DNA of 64,000 nucleotides from Malurus cyaneus samueli (taxonomy: Eukaryota > Chordata > Aves > Passeriformes > Maluridae), in NCBI GenBank assembly GCA_009741485.1, contig CM019215.1:78329948-78393947 (forward strand), read 5' to 3'. The notes under the pieces are model-generated. The model saw only the letters and a list, made by a program, of their open reading frames with translations, was not told where the DNA came from and did no database searches. Made by a program: the position numbers and the translations under genes. How positions within the stretch are numbered: position 1 is the first letter of the stretch; each line of letters begins with the position of its first letter. This document shows positions 63,791-64,000 of this stretch, piece by piece.

Positions 63791-64000
63791 TTTTCACATG
63801 ATACTGATCTATGCCAAAAGACATAAAACTTTTGGTTAGACAGAAAGTCCAGGCTACAGTGGAAAACAAGTAATTAGTGAAAAAACTTTACTTGATTGGA
63901 AAGGGAAAGCAGCCCTTTTCGTTGTTTTTTTTTTTGTTTGTTTTTAAAAATACATTGTTGGACAACCATCTAGTTCTCATGCTCTTTACCGTAAACTCCA
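63791..64000. other. Window end, nothing recognised
   Basis: AT-rich sequence with a T/G tract at 63,921-63,946. Confidence 0.6.

Noticed and set aside
1..64000. tRNA, rRNA, microRNA or coding exons of a known gene
   Set aside because: No cloverleaf with A/B boxes, no rRNA text and no conserved exon flanked by good splice sites was found by reading. A profile search would be needed to exclude short or diverged ones.

Overview
The window looks like vertebrate, almost certainly avian and probably songbird, nuclear DNA. It is AT-rich and CpG-poor. Its interspersed repeats are mainly CR1-type LINEs of several ages plus solo-looking endogenous-retrovirus LTRs. I see no L1, Alu or B1/B2 elements. 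No bacterial, plasmid or phage features are present. The species is not determinable from the sequence alone.

I find no protein-coding gene, tRNA, rRNA or CRISPR array that I can defend. Every open frame is short (136-139 codons at most). The open frames are explained by chance, by simple-sequence tracts (poly-Lys, poly-Phe, Tyr-Leu-Ser-Ile runs) or by decayed CR1 ORF2 reading frames. The window is best read as a gene desert or the interior of a large intron. Boundaries of old repeats are approximate because they come from reading the sequence, not from an alignment.

Layout: 1-700 is an unexplained GC-rich block. 0.7-3.25 kb is AT-rich and featureless. 3.25-3.39 kb is a G/T-only tract beside an ancient minus-strand CR1 piece (3.4-4.4 kb) that still encodes recognisable reverse-transcriptase text. 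6.82-6.97 and 9.86-10.08 kb are younger 3'-end CR1 fragments. 10-19 kb is unique AT-rich DNA with several simple tracts and one GC-rich patch (16.0-16.7 kb). 19.3-21.15 kb is a broken ancient CR1. 27.12-28.09 kb is a long minus-strand LTR containing degenerate tandem repeats. 34.1-35.0 kb is a second LTR with possible retroviral flank. 36.0-37.2 kb is a plus-strand CR1 with the reverse-transcriptase core and 3' part. 43.03-43.16 kb is a GATA/GACA microsatellite carrying an N. 43.63-44.14 kb is a CR1 3' end. 48.01-48.17 kb is a pyrimidine tract, followed by a third LTR (48.44-49.1 kb). 52.8-53.07 kb is a CR1 C-terminal fragment. 54.866-55.307 kb is a solo LTR with a perfect 6-bp target-site duplication. 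55.70-56.08 kb is an ancient CR1 3' end. 61.57-62.93 kb is a long minus-strand CR1 ORF2 remnant. 63.4-63.79 kb is a possible fifth LTR.

The elements do not form a pathway; the window records repeated retrotransposition. The most secure single observation is the solo LTR at 54,866-55,307. The most distinctive unexplained pattern is a series of long T tracts interrupted only by G, about three times as frequent on the plus strand as on the minus strand. I found no convincing undescribed biological system here.
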